From Streptantibioticus parmotrematis (GTDB lineage Bacteria > Actinomycetota > Actinomycetes > Streptomycetales > Streptomycetaceae), in the NCBI RefSeq assembly GCF_019890615.1, contig NZ_JAINVZ010000003.1, positions 1-64,000 of the forward strand: a stretch of DNA of 64,000 nucleotides. The letters are read 5' to 3'. The translations under genes were made by a program, and so were the position numbers. The first letter of the stretch is position 1. Each line of letters opens with the position of its first letter. The notes under the pieces are model-generated. The model saw nothing but the letters and a program-made list of their open reading frames with translations. It searched no databases and was not told where the DNA came from. Of the stretch, positions 8,542-16,963 are shown in pieces.

Positions 8542-8609
8542 GCCGCCACCACCGCGCGCGGGGCGCTTCGGTCGGGGGCGGCGCAGGTACTACAGGACGA
8601 TTCGTCCAT
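8538..8609 (-). CDS. Candidate leader peptide / uORF (23 aa, two Cys)
   Basis: A 23-codon frame beginning MDESSCSTC starts with ATG at 8609 and its TGA overlaps the ATG of the long CNNM gene. GAGGAG lies about 16 nt upstream of its ATG, rather far but the only purine-rich site. The CNNM gene itself shows no separate ribosome binding site, so re-initiation after this frame is a plausible way to start it. The two cysteine codons near the N-terminus recall short actinobacterial cysteine-containing leader peptides, but nothing here proves a regulatory role. Confidence 0.35.
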   Translation of the reverse strand: MDESSCSTCAAPDRSAPRAVVAA

Positions 8610-8794
8610 CGCCGGAAAAGTGTCACTCCTCGGATCGTTCCGGTTCCCCGCGAGCCGCGCTCGGGGCGCGGCTCGTACACGGCGGGGGCGGGCGCACCGG
8701 CGCCTCGCTCTTCCAGAGTAGTCAAGCCATGCCCTGCGGCGGGAGTCACGACGGGCCGCCGCCGCGCCGGATTCCACCCGCGGTGGCGGACCGG

Positions 8795-9295
8795 TTACGC
8801 GGCGTCCGCGGGACCGGTGCCCAGCGCGTCGGCGAGTGCGCGCAGCCTGCGCGCGTCGCTGACCGCCTGCTGGCGGGCGATACCGGGCTGGATGCCCATC
8901 GCCGCCAGGCTGGTGCCGTCGGCGAGGTCGAGGTAGACCCACGGGTCACCGGCCCGCAGGTTGACGCGCAGCACCTCAGCCCACGCCAGCCGGCGCACCG
9001 TGGTGAGGTTCACCACCGTGACGCCGTCCCGGGTGGCGACCACCTTCGGGCGGCTGAGCAGCGCCAGCACGGCGAAGATGATCAGCCCGGTGCCGATCAT
9101 GGTGGCCCGGTCCGCCGCGGCCCAGGGCGCGGGCATGGCCAGCGCGACGGTGGCGAAGGTGATCAGCATGACGCTGCCCACCGTGAGCAGCACCACCCGG
9201 GTGCGCACCGGGCGGAAGGTCACCGGCAGCGCGGTCGGTTCGTCGGGTGCGGGCATGTCGGCGGTCTTCCCGGTACGGGACGCGGCGGAGGTCAT
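8795..9295 (-). CDS. PH domain-containing membrane protein
   Basis: This 166-aa protein has two hydrophobic segments (about residues 33-55 and 62-82) followed by a short bacterial PH-like domain (about 85-140, including a GVTVVNL strand). Such proteins are common in Streptomyces next to hisG and their function is unknown. A role at the inner face of the membrane is inferred from topology only. A 12-bp hairpin separates it from hisG upstream, so it may be reached mainly by readthrough or by its own promoter. Confidence 0.78.
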   Translation of the reverse strand: MTSAASRTGKTADMPAPDEPTALPVTFRPVRTRVVLLTVGSVMLITFATVALAMPAPWAAADRATMIGTGLIIFAVLALLSRPKVVATRDGVTVVNLTTVRRLAWAEVLRVNLRAGDPWVYLDLADGTSLAAMGIQPGIARQQAVSDARRLRALADALGTGPADAA

Positions 9296-9352
9296 GGTGG
9301 GCGCTTCGCAGGAGTTCGGAGGGCGGGTGGAACGGGACGGGCGCGGGCCGGT

Positions 9353-9381
9353 GGCGGCCCCGGCACGACGCCGGGGCCGCC
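9353..9381 (-). terminator. Hairpin after hisG
   Basis: A perfect 12-bp stem (9353-9364 with 9370-9381) closes a 5-nt loop just after the hisG stop. There is no T run, which is usual in Streptomyces. It probably ends hisE-hisG transcripts. Confidence 0.6.
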
Positions 9382-9386
9382 CGGGG

Positions 9387-10235
9387 TCACAGGCGGCAGG
9401 CGTGGATGCCGGTGGTCAGGATGGCACGGGCGCCCAGCTCGTAGAGGTCGTCCATGATCCGCTGGGCCTCGCGGGACGGGACCATGGAGCGCACGGCGAC
9501 CCAGCCCTCGTGGTGCAGCGGGGAGATGGTGGGCGACTCCAGGCCCGGGGTGAGCGCCACGGCCTTCTCGACCTTCTCGGCGCGGATGTCGTAGTCCATC
9601 ATCACGTAGCGCCGGGCGACCAGGACGCCCTGCATGCGGCGCAGGAACTGCTGGACCTTCGGCTCGTCCTGGGGCGCGCCGACACGGCGGATGACGACCG
9701 CCTCGGACTCCAGGATCGGCTCGCCGATGATCTCCAGGCCCGCGTTGCGCAGGGTGGTGCCGGTCTCCACGACGTCCGCGATGACCTCGGCGACGCCGAG
9801 CTGGATCGCGGTCTCGACGGCGCCGTCGAGGTGGACCACGGAGGCGTCCACGCCGTTGTCGGCGAGGTGCTTCTCCACCAGCCCGGCGAAGGAGGTGGCG
9901 ATCGTCATGCCGCCGAACTCCTTGACGCCGGTGGCCGTCCCCGGCCGGGTGGCGTAGCGGAACGTGGAGGCGGCGAAGCCCAGTTGGAGGATCTCCTCCG
10001 CCTGCGCCCCGGAGTCCAGCAGCAGGTCGCGGCCGGTGATGCCGATGTCGAGACGGCCGGAGCCGACGTAGACGGCGATGTCCCTGGGGCGCAGGAAGAA
10101 GAACTCCACCTGGTTGTCGGAGTCGACCAGGACCAGTTCGCGGCGGTCCTTGCGCTGCCGGTAGCCGGCCTCATGCAGCATCGCCGACGCAGGCTCGGAC
10201 AGTGAACCCTTGTTGGGGACGGCGATGCGCAGCAT
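9387..10235 (-). CDS. hisG: ATP phosphoribosyltransferase, long form
   Basis: HisG joins ATP and PRPP to give N1-(5-phosphoribosyl)-ATP, the first and feedback-controlled step of histidine synthesis. The protein begins MLRIAVPNKGSL, the family's typical start. At 282 aa it is the long type, with a C-terminal ACT-like regulatory domain (about residues 210-282) that binds histidine, so it should not need HisZ. A DIGITGRD motif lies in the catalytic part. AAGGA lies about 10 nt before the ATG. It is 57 nt downstream of hisE; the other his genes are not in this window. Confidence 0.97.
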   Translation of the reverse strand: MLRIAVPNKGSLSEPASAMLHEAGYRQRKDRRELVLVDSDNQVEFFFLRPRDIAVYVGSGRLDIGITGRDLLLDSGAQAEEILQLGFAASTFRYATRPGTATGVKEFGGMTIATSFAGLVEKHLADNGVDASVVHLDGAVETAIQLGVAEVIADVVETGTTLRNAGLEIIGEPILESEAVVIRRVGAPQDEPKVQQFLRRMQGVLVARRYVMMDYDIRAEKVEKAVALTPGLESPTISPLHHEGWVAVRSMVPSREAQRIMDDLYELGARAILTTGIHACRL

Positions 10236-10292
10236 GGAGCGGTTTCCTTTACGACTCGTTGATCACGGAACGTACGGACGCACTACGGACGG

Positions 10293-10565
10293 TCACAGGT
10301 GAGCGTATACGTCGTCGAGGGAGATCCCCCGCGCGACCATCATCACCTGAACGTGGTACAGGAGTTGGGAGATCTCCTCGGCGGTGGCGTCGGCGCCCTC
10401 GTACTCGGCGGCCATCCACACCTCGGCGGCCTCCTCGACCACCTTCTTGCCGATGGCATGGACGCCCTTGCCCACCAGCTCCGCGGTGCGGGAGGTGGCG
10501 GAGTCGCCCGAGGCGGCCTTGTCCTTCAGCTCGGCGAAGAGCTGCTCGAATGTCTTGTTCGCCAT
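10293..10565 (-). CDS. hisE: Phosphoribosyl-ATP pyrophosphatase
   Basis: HisE removes pyrophosphate from phosphoribosyl-ATP, the second step of histidine synthesis. The 90-aa protein is the free-standing actinobacterial form, not fused to HisI. It shows the all-alpha MazG-like signature [10 protein letters not shown], with acidic residues that bind magnesium, and a helical C-terminus. AGGA lies just before the ATG. A TAGAGT hexamer at 10575-10580 could be its own -10 element, which would separate hisEG from the riboflavin genes upstream. Confidence 0.96.
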   Translation of the reverse strand: MANKTFEQLFAELKDKAASGDSATSRTAELVGKGVHAIGKKVVEEAAEVWMAAEYEGADATAEEISQLLYHVQVMMVARGISLDDVYAHL

Positions 10566-10574
10566 GGTGGTCCT

Positions 10575-10580
10575 ACTCTA
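10575..10580 (-). promoter_or_regulatory. Possible -10 element for hisE-hisG
   Basis: TAGAGT on the minus strand fits TANNNT and is preceded 17 bp upstream by CTGAGC, a weak -35. It would give a very short leader before the hisE ATG at 10565. Confidence 0.35.
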
Positions 10581-10599
10581 CGTGCTCGGACCGCCGCGC

Positions 10600-11085
10600 T
10601 CAGCGCCAGGGCTCGGACACGGACCGCAGGATCGCCGCCGTGGCGAGCGCCGCGGTGACCGCCTCGTGGCCCTTGTCCTCCGACGAGCCGGGCAGCCCGG
10701 CACGCTCCAGCGCCTGCGCCTCGGTGTCGCAGGTCAGCACGCCGAAGCCGACGGGCACCCCGGTCTCCACCGAGACCTGGGTGAGCCCCGCGGTGACGCC
10801 CTGGCAGACGTAGTCGAAGTGCGGGGTGCCGCCGCGGATGACCACGCCGAGGGCGACGATGGCCTCGTAGCCGCGGGAGGCCAGCGCCTTGGCGACGACC
10901 GGTAGTTCGAAGCTGCCCGGCACCCGCAGCAGGGTCGGCTCGTCGATGCCCAGTTCGCGCAGCGCCCGCAGCGCGCCGTCGACCAGGCCGTCCATGACCT
11001 GCTGGTGCCACTGCGCGGCGATCACCGCGACCCGCAGGTCACTGCAGCTCTTCACGGTCAACTCGGGGGCGCCCTTACCGCTCAC
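10600..11085 (-). CDS. ribH: 6,7-dimethyl-8-ribityllumazine synthase
   Basis: RibH condenses 5-amino-6-ribitylaminouracil with 3,4-dihydroxybutanone 4-phosphate, the penultimate riboflavin step, usually as a large icosahedral assembly. Typical motifs are [23 protein letters not shown] and GVLTCDT. Length (161 aa) is normal. The GTG start at 11085 is supported by GAGGAG about 5 nt upstream. It is the last gene of the rib operon and is separated from ribBA by 87 nt containing an 8-bp tandem repeat. hisE follows after 34 nt. Confidence 0.97.
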   Translation of the reverse strand: MSGKGAPELTVKSCSDLRVAVIAAQWHQQVMDGLVDGALRALRELGIDEPTLLRVPGSFELPVVAKALASRGYEAIVALGVVIRGGTPHFDYVCQGVTAGLTQVSVETGVPVGFGVLTCDTEAQALERAGLPGSSEDKGHEAVTAALATAAILRSVSEPWR

Positions 11086-11094
11086 GTCTCTCCT

Positions 11095-11130
11095 CGGTGC
11101 TTCGGTGCTTCGGTGCTGTCGTCGGTGCTT
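11095..11130 (-). repeat. 8-bp tandem repeat between ribBA and ribH
   Basis: On the plus strand CGGTGCTT occurs at 11095, 11103 and (last base changed) 11111 in tandem, and again at 11123 after 4 nt. On the mRNA these are AAGCACCG units in the leader of ribH. They may be slippage products; a role is not evident. Confidence 0.7.
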
Positions 11131-11172
11131 CGCGTTGGTGCTGGTGGTGGTCGGTGCAGTCTGTCGTACCGG

Positions 11173-12471
11173 TCACTGGTTGCCGCAGGCGCCCGTGGGG
11201 CCGCCGTCCAGCCAGGGCAGGTCGTGGCCCATGCGGTCCCGCTTGGTGCGCAGGTAGCGCAGGTTGTGCTCACCGGCCTGGACCGGCATCGGCTCGCGGC
11301 CCTCCACCCGCAGTCCGTGCCGGACCAGGGCGTCCACCTTGTCGGGGTTGTTGGTCATCAGCCGCACCGAGCGCACCCCGAGGTCGGCGAGGATGCGCGC
11401 CCCTGCGCCGTAGTCGCGCGAGTCGGCGGGCAGGCCGAGTTCCAGGTTGGCGTCGAGCGTGTCGCGCCCGCGTTCCTGGAGTTCGTACGCGCGCAGCTTG
11501 TGCAGCAGGCCGATGCCGCGGCCCTCGTGCCCGCGCAGGTAGATCACCACACCGCGGCCCTCGGTGGCCACGCGTTCCAGCGACGCCTGCAACTGCGGGC
11601 CGCAGTCGCAGCGCAGCGAGCCGAAGACGTCGCCGGTCAGGCACTCGGAGTGCACCCGCACCAGCACGTCCTCGCCGTCGCCGATGTCCCCGGTGGCGAG
11701 CGCGATGTGCTCCACGCCGTCCACCGTGCTGCGGTAGCCGTAGGCGCGGAAGTCGCCGAAGGCGGTGGGCAGCCGGGTGACGGCCTCGCGGCGCACCGTC
11801 GGCTCGCTGGTCTCGCGGTAGGCGATCAGGTCCTCGATGGAGATGATCGTCAGGCCGTGCTTGCGGGCGAACGGGACGAGTTCGGGCAGCCGCGCCATGG
11901 TGCCGTCCTCGTTGGCGATCTCGCAGATCGCGGCGGCCGGGCGCAGTCCGGCGAGCCGGGCGAGGTCGACACCGGCCTCGGTGTGCCCGTTGCGGGTGAG
12001 GACACCGCCGGGGCGGGCGCGCAGCGGGAAGACGTGGCCGGGGCGCACGAAGTCGCCGGGGGCGCTCGCCGGGTCGGCGAGCATCCGCAGGGTCAGCGCG
12101 CGGTCGGCGGCGGAGATGCCGGTGCTGGTGCCACGCGCGGGGGCGGCGTCGACGCTGACGGTGAAGGCGGTGGTCATCGACTCGGTGTTGCGGGCGACCA
12201 TCTGCGGCAGGTCGAGCCGCTCCAGCGTGTCGGCCTCCATCGGGGCGCAGATCAGGCCGCGGCACTCGGTCATCATGAAGGCGACCAGTTCGGGGGTGGC
12301 GAGTTCGGCGGCGAAGATCAGGTCGCCCTCGTTCTCCCGGTTCTCGTCGTCCACCACGACGACCGGGCGGCCGGCGGCGATGTCGGCGACGGCCTGCTCC
12401 ACGGAGTCGAGCAGCGGGGTGCCGTCGCCCCTTGAGTCCTCGGGGTCGTACCAGGTCGGCGCGGTCGTCAT
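11173..12471 (-). CDS. ribBA: Bifunctional DHBP synthase / GTP cyclohydrolase II
   Basis: This 432-aa fusion supplies both precursors of riboflavin. The N-terminal RibB half (about residues 20-220) makes 3,4-dihydroxybutanone 4-phosphate from ribulose 5-phosphate and carries [10 protein letters not shown] and [10 protein letters not shown]. The C-terminal RibA half (about 225-425) opens GTP and carries the zinc cysteines in SECLTGD and LRCDCGPQ plus [12 protein letters not shown]. Both halves look intact. The ATG at 12471 overlaps the ribM stop by 4 nt and has AAGGAG about 8 nt upstream. In other actinomycetes this gene also follows ribM. Confidence 0.97.
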   Translation of the reverse strand: MTTAPTWYDPEDSRGDGTPLLDSVEQAVADIAAGRPVVVVDDENRENEGDLIFAAELATPELVAFMMTECRGLICAPMEADTLERLDLPQMVARNTESMTTAFTVSVDAAPARGTSTGISAADRALTLRMLADPASAPGDFVRPGHVFPLRARPGGVLTRNGHTEAGVDLARLAGLRPAAAICEIANEDGTMARLPELVPFARKHGLTIISIEDLIAYRETSEPTVRREAVTRLPTAFGDFRAYGYRSTVDGVEHIALATGDIGDGEDVLVRVHSECLTGDVFGSLRCDCGPQLQASLERVATEGRGVVIYLRGHEGRGIGLLHKLRAYELQERGRDTLDANLELGLPADSRDYGAGARILADLGVRSVRLMTNNPDKVDALVRHGLRVEGREPMPVQAGEHNLRYLRTKRDRMGHDLPWLDGGPTGACGNQ

Positions 12472-13121
12472 GCCGGCGCTCCTTCCAGGGCTCCCGCGTC
12501 CGGGCGGGAGGTTCGGGTCCGCAGCCACCAGGCCCGCAGGCCGAGCAGGACCAGGACGAAGTAGATGACGTAGACCAGGGCGGAGAACTTCAGGTCGCTG
12601 CTCCAGGCGAGCGGCACGCCGACCAGGTCGACGGCGAGCCAGGCGAACCAGAACTCGACCCAGCCGCGGGCCATGGCGACCATCGCGGCGAGGGTGCCGA
12701 CGAAGATGTACGCGTCCGGCCAGGGATTCCACGACAGCGACGGGAAGAGGGTGAACAGCCCGACGACGGCGAGGGTGCCGACCGCCGTGCCGCCGACCAG
12801 CCAGCCGCGTTCGCGCCAGGTGGCGAAGCGCACCTCGACCTGTCCGGACTCGCGCCGGCCGCGGCGCCACTGGATCCAGCCCCAGGCGGCGACCACGACG
12901 ACGAGCAGCTGTTTGCCGACGCCGCCGGTCAGGTGGGCCGACCAGTAGGCGATCACCAGCACGGCGCCGGACAGGAGTTGGACCGGCCAGGCCAGCAGCG
13001 CGCGGCGCCAGCCGAGCGCGAGCCCGGCCAGGCCCAGCAGGTTGCCGGTCATGTCGGCCCACTTGACGTGTTCGCCGAAGACGGAGAACGCGACGCTGTT
13101 GAGCGAGTCGAGGGAACTCAC
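12468..13121 (-). CDS. ribM: Riboflavin transporter RibM (PnuC family)
   Basis: This 217-aa integral membrane protein of the PnuC/nicotinamide mononucleotide transporter family has about seven hydrophobic segments, with tryptophan-rich motifs such as [10 protein letters not shown] and [10 protein letters not shown] PnuC homologue in the same place, between the riboflavin synthase gene and ribBA, is the characterised riboflavin/roseoflavin transporter RibM of Streptomyces davaonensis. Membership of an FMN-controlled operon supports flavin rather than NMN as substrate. GTG start; it overlaps the ribE stop and the ribBA start by 4 nt each, implying tight coupling. Confidence 0.88.
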   Translation of the reverse strand: MSSLDSLNSVAFSVFGEHVKWADMTGNLLGLAGLALGWRRALLAWPVQLLSGAVLVIAYWSAHLTGGVGKQLLVVVVAAWGWIQWRRGRRESGQVEVRFATWRERGWLVGGTAVGTLAVVGLFTLFPSLSWNPWPDAYIFVGTLAAMVAMARGWVEFWFAWLAVDLVGVPLAWSSDLKFSALVYVIYFVLVLLGLRAWWLRTRTSRPDAGALEGAPA

Positions 13122-13762
13122 CGCCCGGCCTCCGTCCCGGGGGTCAGCGGGGCGGGCGCTCCGGCGCCGGGCGCGCGGTCGCCGAGCAGCCGCTCGACGT
13201 ACTTGGCGAGCACGTCGACCTCCAGGTTGACCGGGTCGCCGGGCTGCTTGATGCCGAGGGTGGTGAGCGCGAGGGTGGTCGGGATGAGGCTGACGGTGAA
13301 GTAGTCGTCGGCGGCGTCCACGACGGTGAGGCTGATGCCGTCGACCGTGATGGAGCCCTTCTCGACCACGTACCGCGAAAGCTCCTGCGGCAGGCCGACC
13401 TTGACGATCTCCCAGTGCTCGCCGGGGACGCGCTCCAGCACGGTGCCGGTGCCGTCCACGTGGCCCTGGACGAGGTGGCCGCCGAGCCTGCCGCCGAGCG
13501 CCATCGGCCGCTCCAGGTTGACCCGGGTGCCGACGTCCAGCGCGCCGAGGCTGGAGCGCTTGAGGGTCTCGGCCATCACGTCGGCGGTGAAGGCGCCGTC
13601 GGCGGTGTCGACCACGGTGAGGCAGACCCCGTTGACGGCGATCGAGTCGCCGTGCTCGGCGTCCTCGGTCACCAGCGGGCCGCGCAGGGTGAACCGGCAG
13701 GAGTCACCGAGGTTCTCGACGGCGGTGACCTCACCCAGCTCTTCGACGATTCCGGTGAACAC
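13118..13762 (-). CDS. ribE: Riboflavin synthase, alpha chain
   Basis: The enzyme converts two molecules of 6,7-dimethyl-8-ribityllumazine into riboflavin and 5-amino-6-ribitylaminouracil. The two internally homologous barrels are visible: one starts FTGIVEELG and contains VNGVCLTVV, the second contains VDGISLTVV. The 214-aa length fits, with a short Ala/Pro-rich tail. Its GTG directly follows the TGA of ribD, and its stop overlaps ribM by 4 nt. The symbol ribC is also used for this enzyme. Confidence 0.96.
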   Translation of the reverse strand: MFTGIVEELGEVTAVENLGDSCRFTLRGPLVTEDAEHGDSIAVNGVCLTVVDTADGAFTADVMAETLKRSSLGALDVGTRVNLERPMALGGRLGGHLVQGHVDGTGTVLERVPGEHWEIVKVGLPQELSRYVVEKGSITVDGISLTVVDAADDYFTVSLIPTTLALTTLGIKQPGDPVNLEVDVLAKYVERLLGDRAPGAGAPAPLTPGTEAGR

Positions 13763-14863
13763 TCAGTTCTCCTCAGTGCGGCGGGGATACGCGGTGACGC
13801 GCAGATCGGGGCCGAGCGTGGCGGTGGCGGCCACGTCGAGCCGCAACGCCCGCGCGATGGTGGTGATTCCGGCGTCGGCGAGGACCGCGGGTCCCGCGCC
13901 GAGCAGGGCGGGGGCGAGATAGCCGGTGACCTTGTCGACGGCGTCCGCCGCGACGAAGGCACCGGCGAGGGTGGGGCCGCCTTCCAGCAGCACCGAGCGC
14001 ACGCCGCGTTCGTACAGCGCGGCCAGCAGCGCGGGCACGTCCAGCCCGCGTCCGCTCGCGGCTCTGGGCAGCCGTACGACGTCGGCCCGTCCCTTCAGGT
14101 GGTCGGCGTCGGTGTCGTCGGCGACCGCGATCAGGGTGGGCGCGGCGTCGTCCAGCACGCGGGCGGCGGGCGCGACGGTGGCGTGGGTGTCGAGGACGAC
14201 GCGCAGCGGCTGGGTGACGTCGCCGTCCAGGCCGCGTACGGCGAGCTGCGGGTCGTCGGCGCGCAGGGTGCCGGAGCCGACGAGCACGGCGTCGGACTCG
14301 GCGCGCAGCCGGTGGACGTCGGCGCGGGCCGGTCCCGAGGTGATCCAGCGGCTGGTGCCGTCGGCGGCGGCGCTCCTGCCGTCCAGCGTGGCGGCGTACT
14401 TCCAGTGCACGAAGGGGCGGCCGAGGCGGATCGCGGTCAGCCACGCCTCGTTGCCGCGCGCGGACTCGGCCTCGAGCAGCCCGCTTTCGGTGTCGATCCC
14501 GGCGGCGCGCAGGGTGGCGGCGCCGCCCGCGGCCGAGGGGTTGGGGTCACTGACGGCGTGCACGACGCGGGCGATCCCGGCGTCGACGAGCGCCTGGGCG
14601 CACGGGCCGGTGCGGCCGGTGTGGTTGCAGGGCTCCAGGGTGACGACGGCGGTGCCGCCGCGGGCCCGCTCGCCCGCCTCGCGCAGCGCGTGGATCTCGG
14701 CGTGCGGTCCCCCGGCCCGGCGGTGCCATCCCTCGCCGACGACCCGGCCGTTGACGTCGAGGACGACGCAGCCGACGACCGGGTTGGGGCTGGTGGAGCC
14801 GAGGCCGCGGGCGGCGAGCGCGATCGCGCGCCGCATCGCGTCGGTTTCCTCGGGGGTGGCCAC
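13763..14863 (-). CDS. ribD: Bifunctional deaminase/reductase of riboflavin synthesis
   Basis: RibD deaminates and then reduces the pyrimidine product of GTP cyclohydrolase II. The N-terminal deaminase (about residues 1-145) has zinc-binding HAEIHAL and PCNHTGRTGPC. The C-terminal reductase (about 150-366) has KYAATLDGRSAA and an NADPH-binding LLEGGPTLAG. At 366 aa it is complete. The GTG at 14863 has AGGAGG about 6 nt upstream. It is the first gene of the operon and lies about 155 nt downstream of the FMN riboswitch, so its expression should fall when FMN is plentiful. Confidence 0.96.
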   Translation of the reverse strand: MATPEETDAMRRAIALAARGLGSTSPNPVVGCVVLDVNGRVVGEGWHRRAGGPHAEIHALREAGERARGGTAVVTLEPCNHTGRTGPCAQALVDAGIARVVHAVSDPNPSAAGGAATLRAAGIDTESGLLEAESARGNEAWLTAIRLGRPFVHWKYAATLDGRSAAADGTSRWITSGPARADVHRLRAESDAVLVGSGTLRADDPQLAVRGLDGDVTQPLRVVLDTHATVAPAARVLDDAAPTLIAVADDTDADHLKGRADVVRLPRAASGRGLDVPALLAALYERGVRSVLLEGGPTLAGAFVAADAVDKVTGYLAPALLGAGPAVLADAGITTIARALRLDVAATATLGPDLRVTAYPRRTEEN

Positions 14864-15435
14864 CGGGTCCTCCTGCCTCTTCGGGCACGGACTCCGGGGC
14901 GATAGGGGAATGCCACGGGACGCTTCGCACGGGGAACGCCGGGACGGCCGAGGAACGTCGCGTACGGCGGGGAGCCGGTGGCGACGACCGCTCGGGGCGG
15001 CGTACCCGTGAGGTCCCGCCGCGCACTGCCTCCCATCCGGACTTTAACCGTCGGTCCAGGAATTTCACCTGGTCAACCGGCCGCTGGCAGCGGACGGGTC
15101 GCGGACTGTAACCGCCGGTTCGGACTTTCACCGACCCCGGAGTGCGCCAAACGTCACTGGTACGTCTTCAGTCTGCCACGGACGGCGCAACCCATGCGGC
15201 CGGACCCTTGTGGCCTGGGTCACATGAGCACGACAAGTCAGGATGTTTCGGCGCTTGTCCCGGCGCGCCCCGGCCGGACTCCAGCGCGGCGCGCCGGGCC
15301 CGCGAGGCGCGGGCCGGTCGACGGCCGTCGCGGAGCGCCGAACTACGATGTCGGGCGGTTCATCCCGCGAAGATCCGGATCGTCCCCGCGGGAGGGCCGC
15401 CGACACCGACCGACGAAGGACACGGAGCACCACGA
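14864..15435. other. Divergent control region between ribD and the uracil permease gene
   Basis: This 572-nt stretch holds the ribD leader with its riboswitch and the promoter region of the permease gene. Between aptamer and ribD (14864-15020) I see GC-rich sequence with possible hairpins but no clear terminator. A TACGAT hexamer at 15344-15349 may be the -10 for the permease gene. I could not place the ribD promoter with confidence. No additional gene is supported. Confidence 0.6.
15021..15147 (-). promoter_or_regulatory. FMN riboswitch (RFN element)
   Basis: The minus strand carries the RFN consensus in order: CGGTGAAAGTCCG, then CGGCGGTTACAGTCCGCGA, the paired CCAGGTGAAATTCCTGG arm, then AAAGTCCGGATGGGAGGCAG. 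The outer P1 helix is closed by perfect 7-bp pairing of 15141-15147 with 15021-15027. It sits in the leader of ribD. FMN binding to this class turns off downstream genes; whether by termination or by hiding the ribosome binding site is not clear, since no T-rich terminator is evident between the aptamer and ribD. Confidence 0.95.
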
Positions 15436-16827
15436 ATGGGCCTGGGCGTGCGCTGGACCCTCCACGGCGACGGGCGCACCCCCGCCCCCGGCGCGGTCGT
15501 CAGACCCGACGAGCGGCTGAGCTGGCCCCGCACGGTGGGCCTGGGCGCCCAGCACGTGGTGGCGATGTTCGGGGCGTCGTTCGTGGCGCCGGTCCTGATG
15601 GGACTCAACCCGAACCTGGCGATCATGATGTCGGGCGTCGCGACGATGATCTTCCTGCTGGCGACGCGCGGCCGGGTGCCCAGCTACCTCGGCTCCAGCC
15701 TGTCGTTCGTCGGGGTGGCGGCGGTCATCCGCGCCCAGGGCGGCGGCACGGCGGCGGTGACCGGCGCGATCCTGGTGGTCGGAGCGGTGCTGTTCGCGGC
15801 GGGTCTCGCGGTGCGGCGGTTCGGCGCCCGGGTCGTCCACGCGGTGATGCCCCCGGTGGTGACCGGCGCGGTGGTCATGCTGATCGGCTTCAACCTGGCG
15901 CCGGTGACGGCGACCACGTACTGGCCGCAGGACCAGTGGACGGCGCTGCTGACCATGCTGGTGACCGCGCTGGCCATCATCGGGCTGCGCGGCTTCTGGT
16001 CGCGTATCGCGATCTTCCTCGGGCTGGTCTTCGGCTACGCGATCTCCTGGCTCTTCGACCGCGTCTTCGGCCGCATCCACTCGGTGGACGGCTCGGGCCA
16101 CGTGACGTCCCACTGGCGGCTGGACCTGTCGGGCGTGGGCAGGGCGCACTGGGTCGGGCTGCCGCCGCTGCACGGGCCCGCCTTCCACTGGTCGGCGGTG
16201 CTGGTGGCGCTGCCGGTGGTGATCGCGCTCATCGCGGAGAACGCGGGCCACGTCAAGGCCGTCGGCGAGATGACCGGCGATCCGCTGGACGACAGCCTGG
16301 GCACGGCGATCGCGGCGGACGGCGCGGCGACGGTGCTCTCCACCTCGTTCGGGGGCCCCGCGACCACGACGTACTCCGAGAACATCGGGGTGATGGCGGC
16401 GACCCGCGTCTACTCCACCGCCGCCTACTGGGCGGCCGCGTGCTTCGCCCTGCTGTTCGGCCTGTGCCCGAAGTTCGGCGCGATCGTCGCGGCGGTCCCC
16501 GGCGGCGTGCTCGGCGGCATCACGGTGATCCTCTACGGCATGATCGGCCTGCTGGGCGCGCAGATCTGGACGCACAACCGGGTGGACCTGCGCAATCCGC
16601 TGCACCTGGTGCCGGTCGCGGCGGGCGTCATCATCGGCATCGGCGGGGTGGGCCTGCGCATCAGCGGCGACTTCGAGCTGAGCGGCATCGCGCTGGGCAC
16701 GATCGTCGTCCTCGTCGGCTACCACGGCCTGCGGCTCCTGGCCCCGGCCCACATGAAGCGGCCCGTCGGCGAACCACTGCTGGACGAGGGCACGTCCGGG
16801 TACGACGAGGGCCCGGCCGAGGGCTGA
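15436..16827 (+). CDS. Uracil permease, NCS2 family
   Basis: This 463-aa polytopic membrane protein of the nucleobase/ascorbate NCS2 family probably imports uracil with protons. It has about 12-14 hydrophobic segments. The family's two functional acidic sites are visible in IAENAGHVKAVGEMTG and in GGPATTTYSENIGV, the latter typical of uracil (UraA/PyrP) members rather than xanthine/urate ones. The ATG at 15436 has GGAG 8 nt upstream; the longer frame to 15142 runs through the riboswitch region and is unlikely. It is divergent from the rib operon and stands alone. Confidence 0.88.
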   Translation: MGLGVRWTLHGDGRTPAPGAVVRPDERLSWPRTVGLGAQHVVAMFGASFVAPVLMGLNPNLAIMMSGVATMIFLLATRGRVPSYLGSSLSFVGVAAVIRAQGGGTAAVTGAILVVGAVLFAAGLAVRRFGARVVHAVMPPVVTGAVVMLIGFNLAPVTATTYWPQDQWTALLTMLVTALAIIGLRGFWSRIAIFLGLVFGYAISWLFDRVFGRIHSVDGSGHVTSHWRLDLSGVGRAHWVGLPPLHGPAFHWSAVLVALPVVIALIAENAGHVKAVGEMTGDPLDDSLGTAIAADGAATVLSTSFGGPATTTYSENIGVMAATRVYSTAAYWAAACFALLFGLCPKFGAIVAAVPGGVLGGITVILYGMIGLLGAQIWTHNRVDLRNPLHLVPVAAGVIIGIGGVGLRISGDFELSGIALGTIVVLVGYHGLRLLAPAHMKRPVGEPLLDEGTSGYDEGPAEG

Positions 16828-16844
16828 CGGCCCCGCGTCGGGCC

Positions 16845-16907
16845 CGGCGCGGATCGCTCGTCGTCCGGCGCGGATCGCGGATCGTCCGGCGCGGATCGCT
16901 CGTTGTG
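16845..16907 (+). repeat. Three 21-bp tandem repeats
   Basis: Three near-identical 21-bp units begin at 16845, 16866 and 16887, each starting CGGCGCGGATCGC. They lie just after the uracil permease stop and before the DUF5995 gene. They are noncoding and probably arose by slippage; an effect on termination is possible. Confidence 0.8.
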
Positions 16908-16963
16908 GGGACGCGGCGTCGCGTCGTCGTGGCGGGGTACCCCGGCGCTGCCAGTCTTGCGCC

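Noticed and set aside
11173-13062. 629-codon frame containing ribBA
   Set aside because: The N-terminal extension is antisense-like composition over ribM; the ATG at 12471 overlaps the ribM stop and has AAGGAG.
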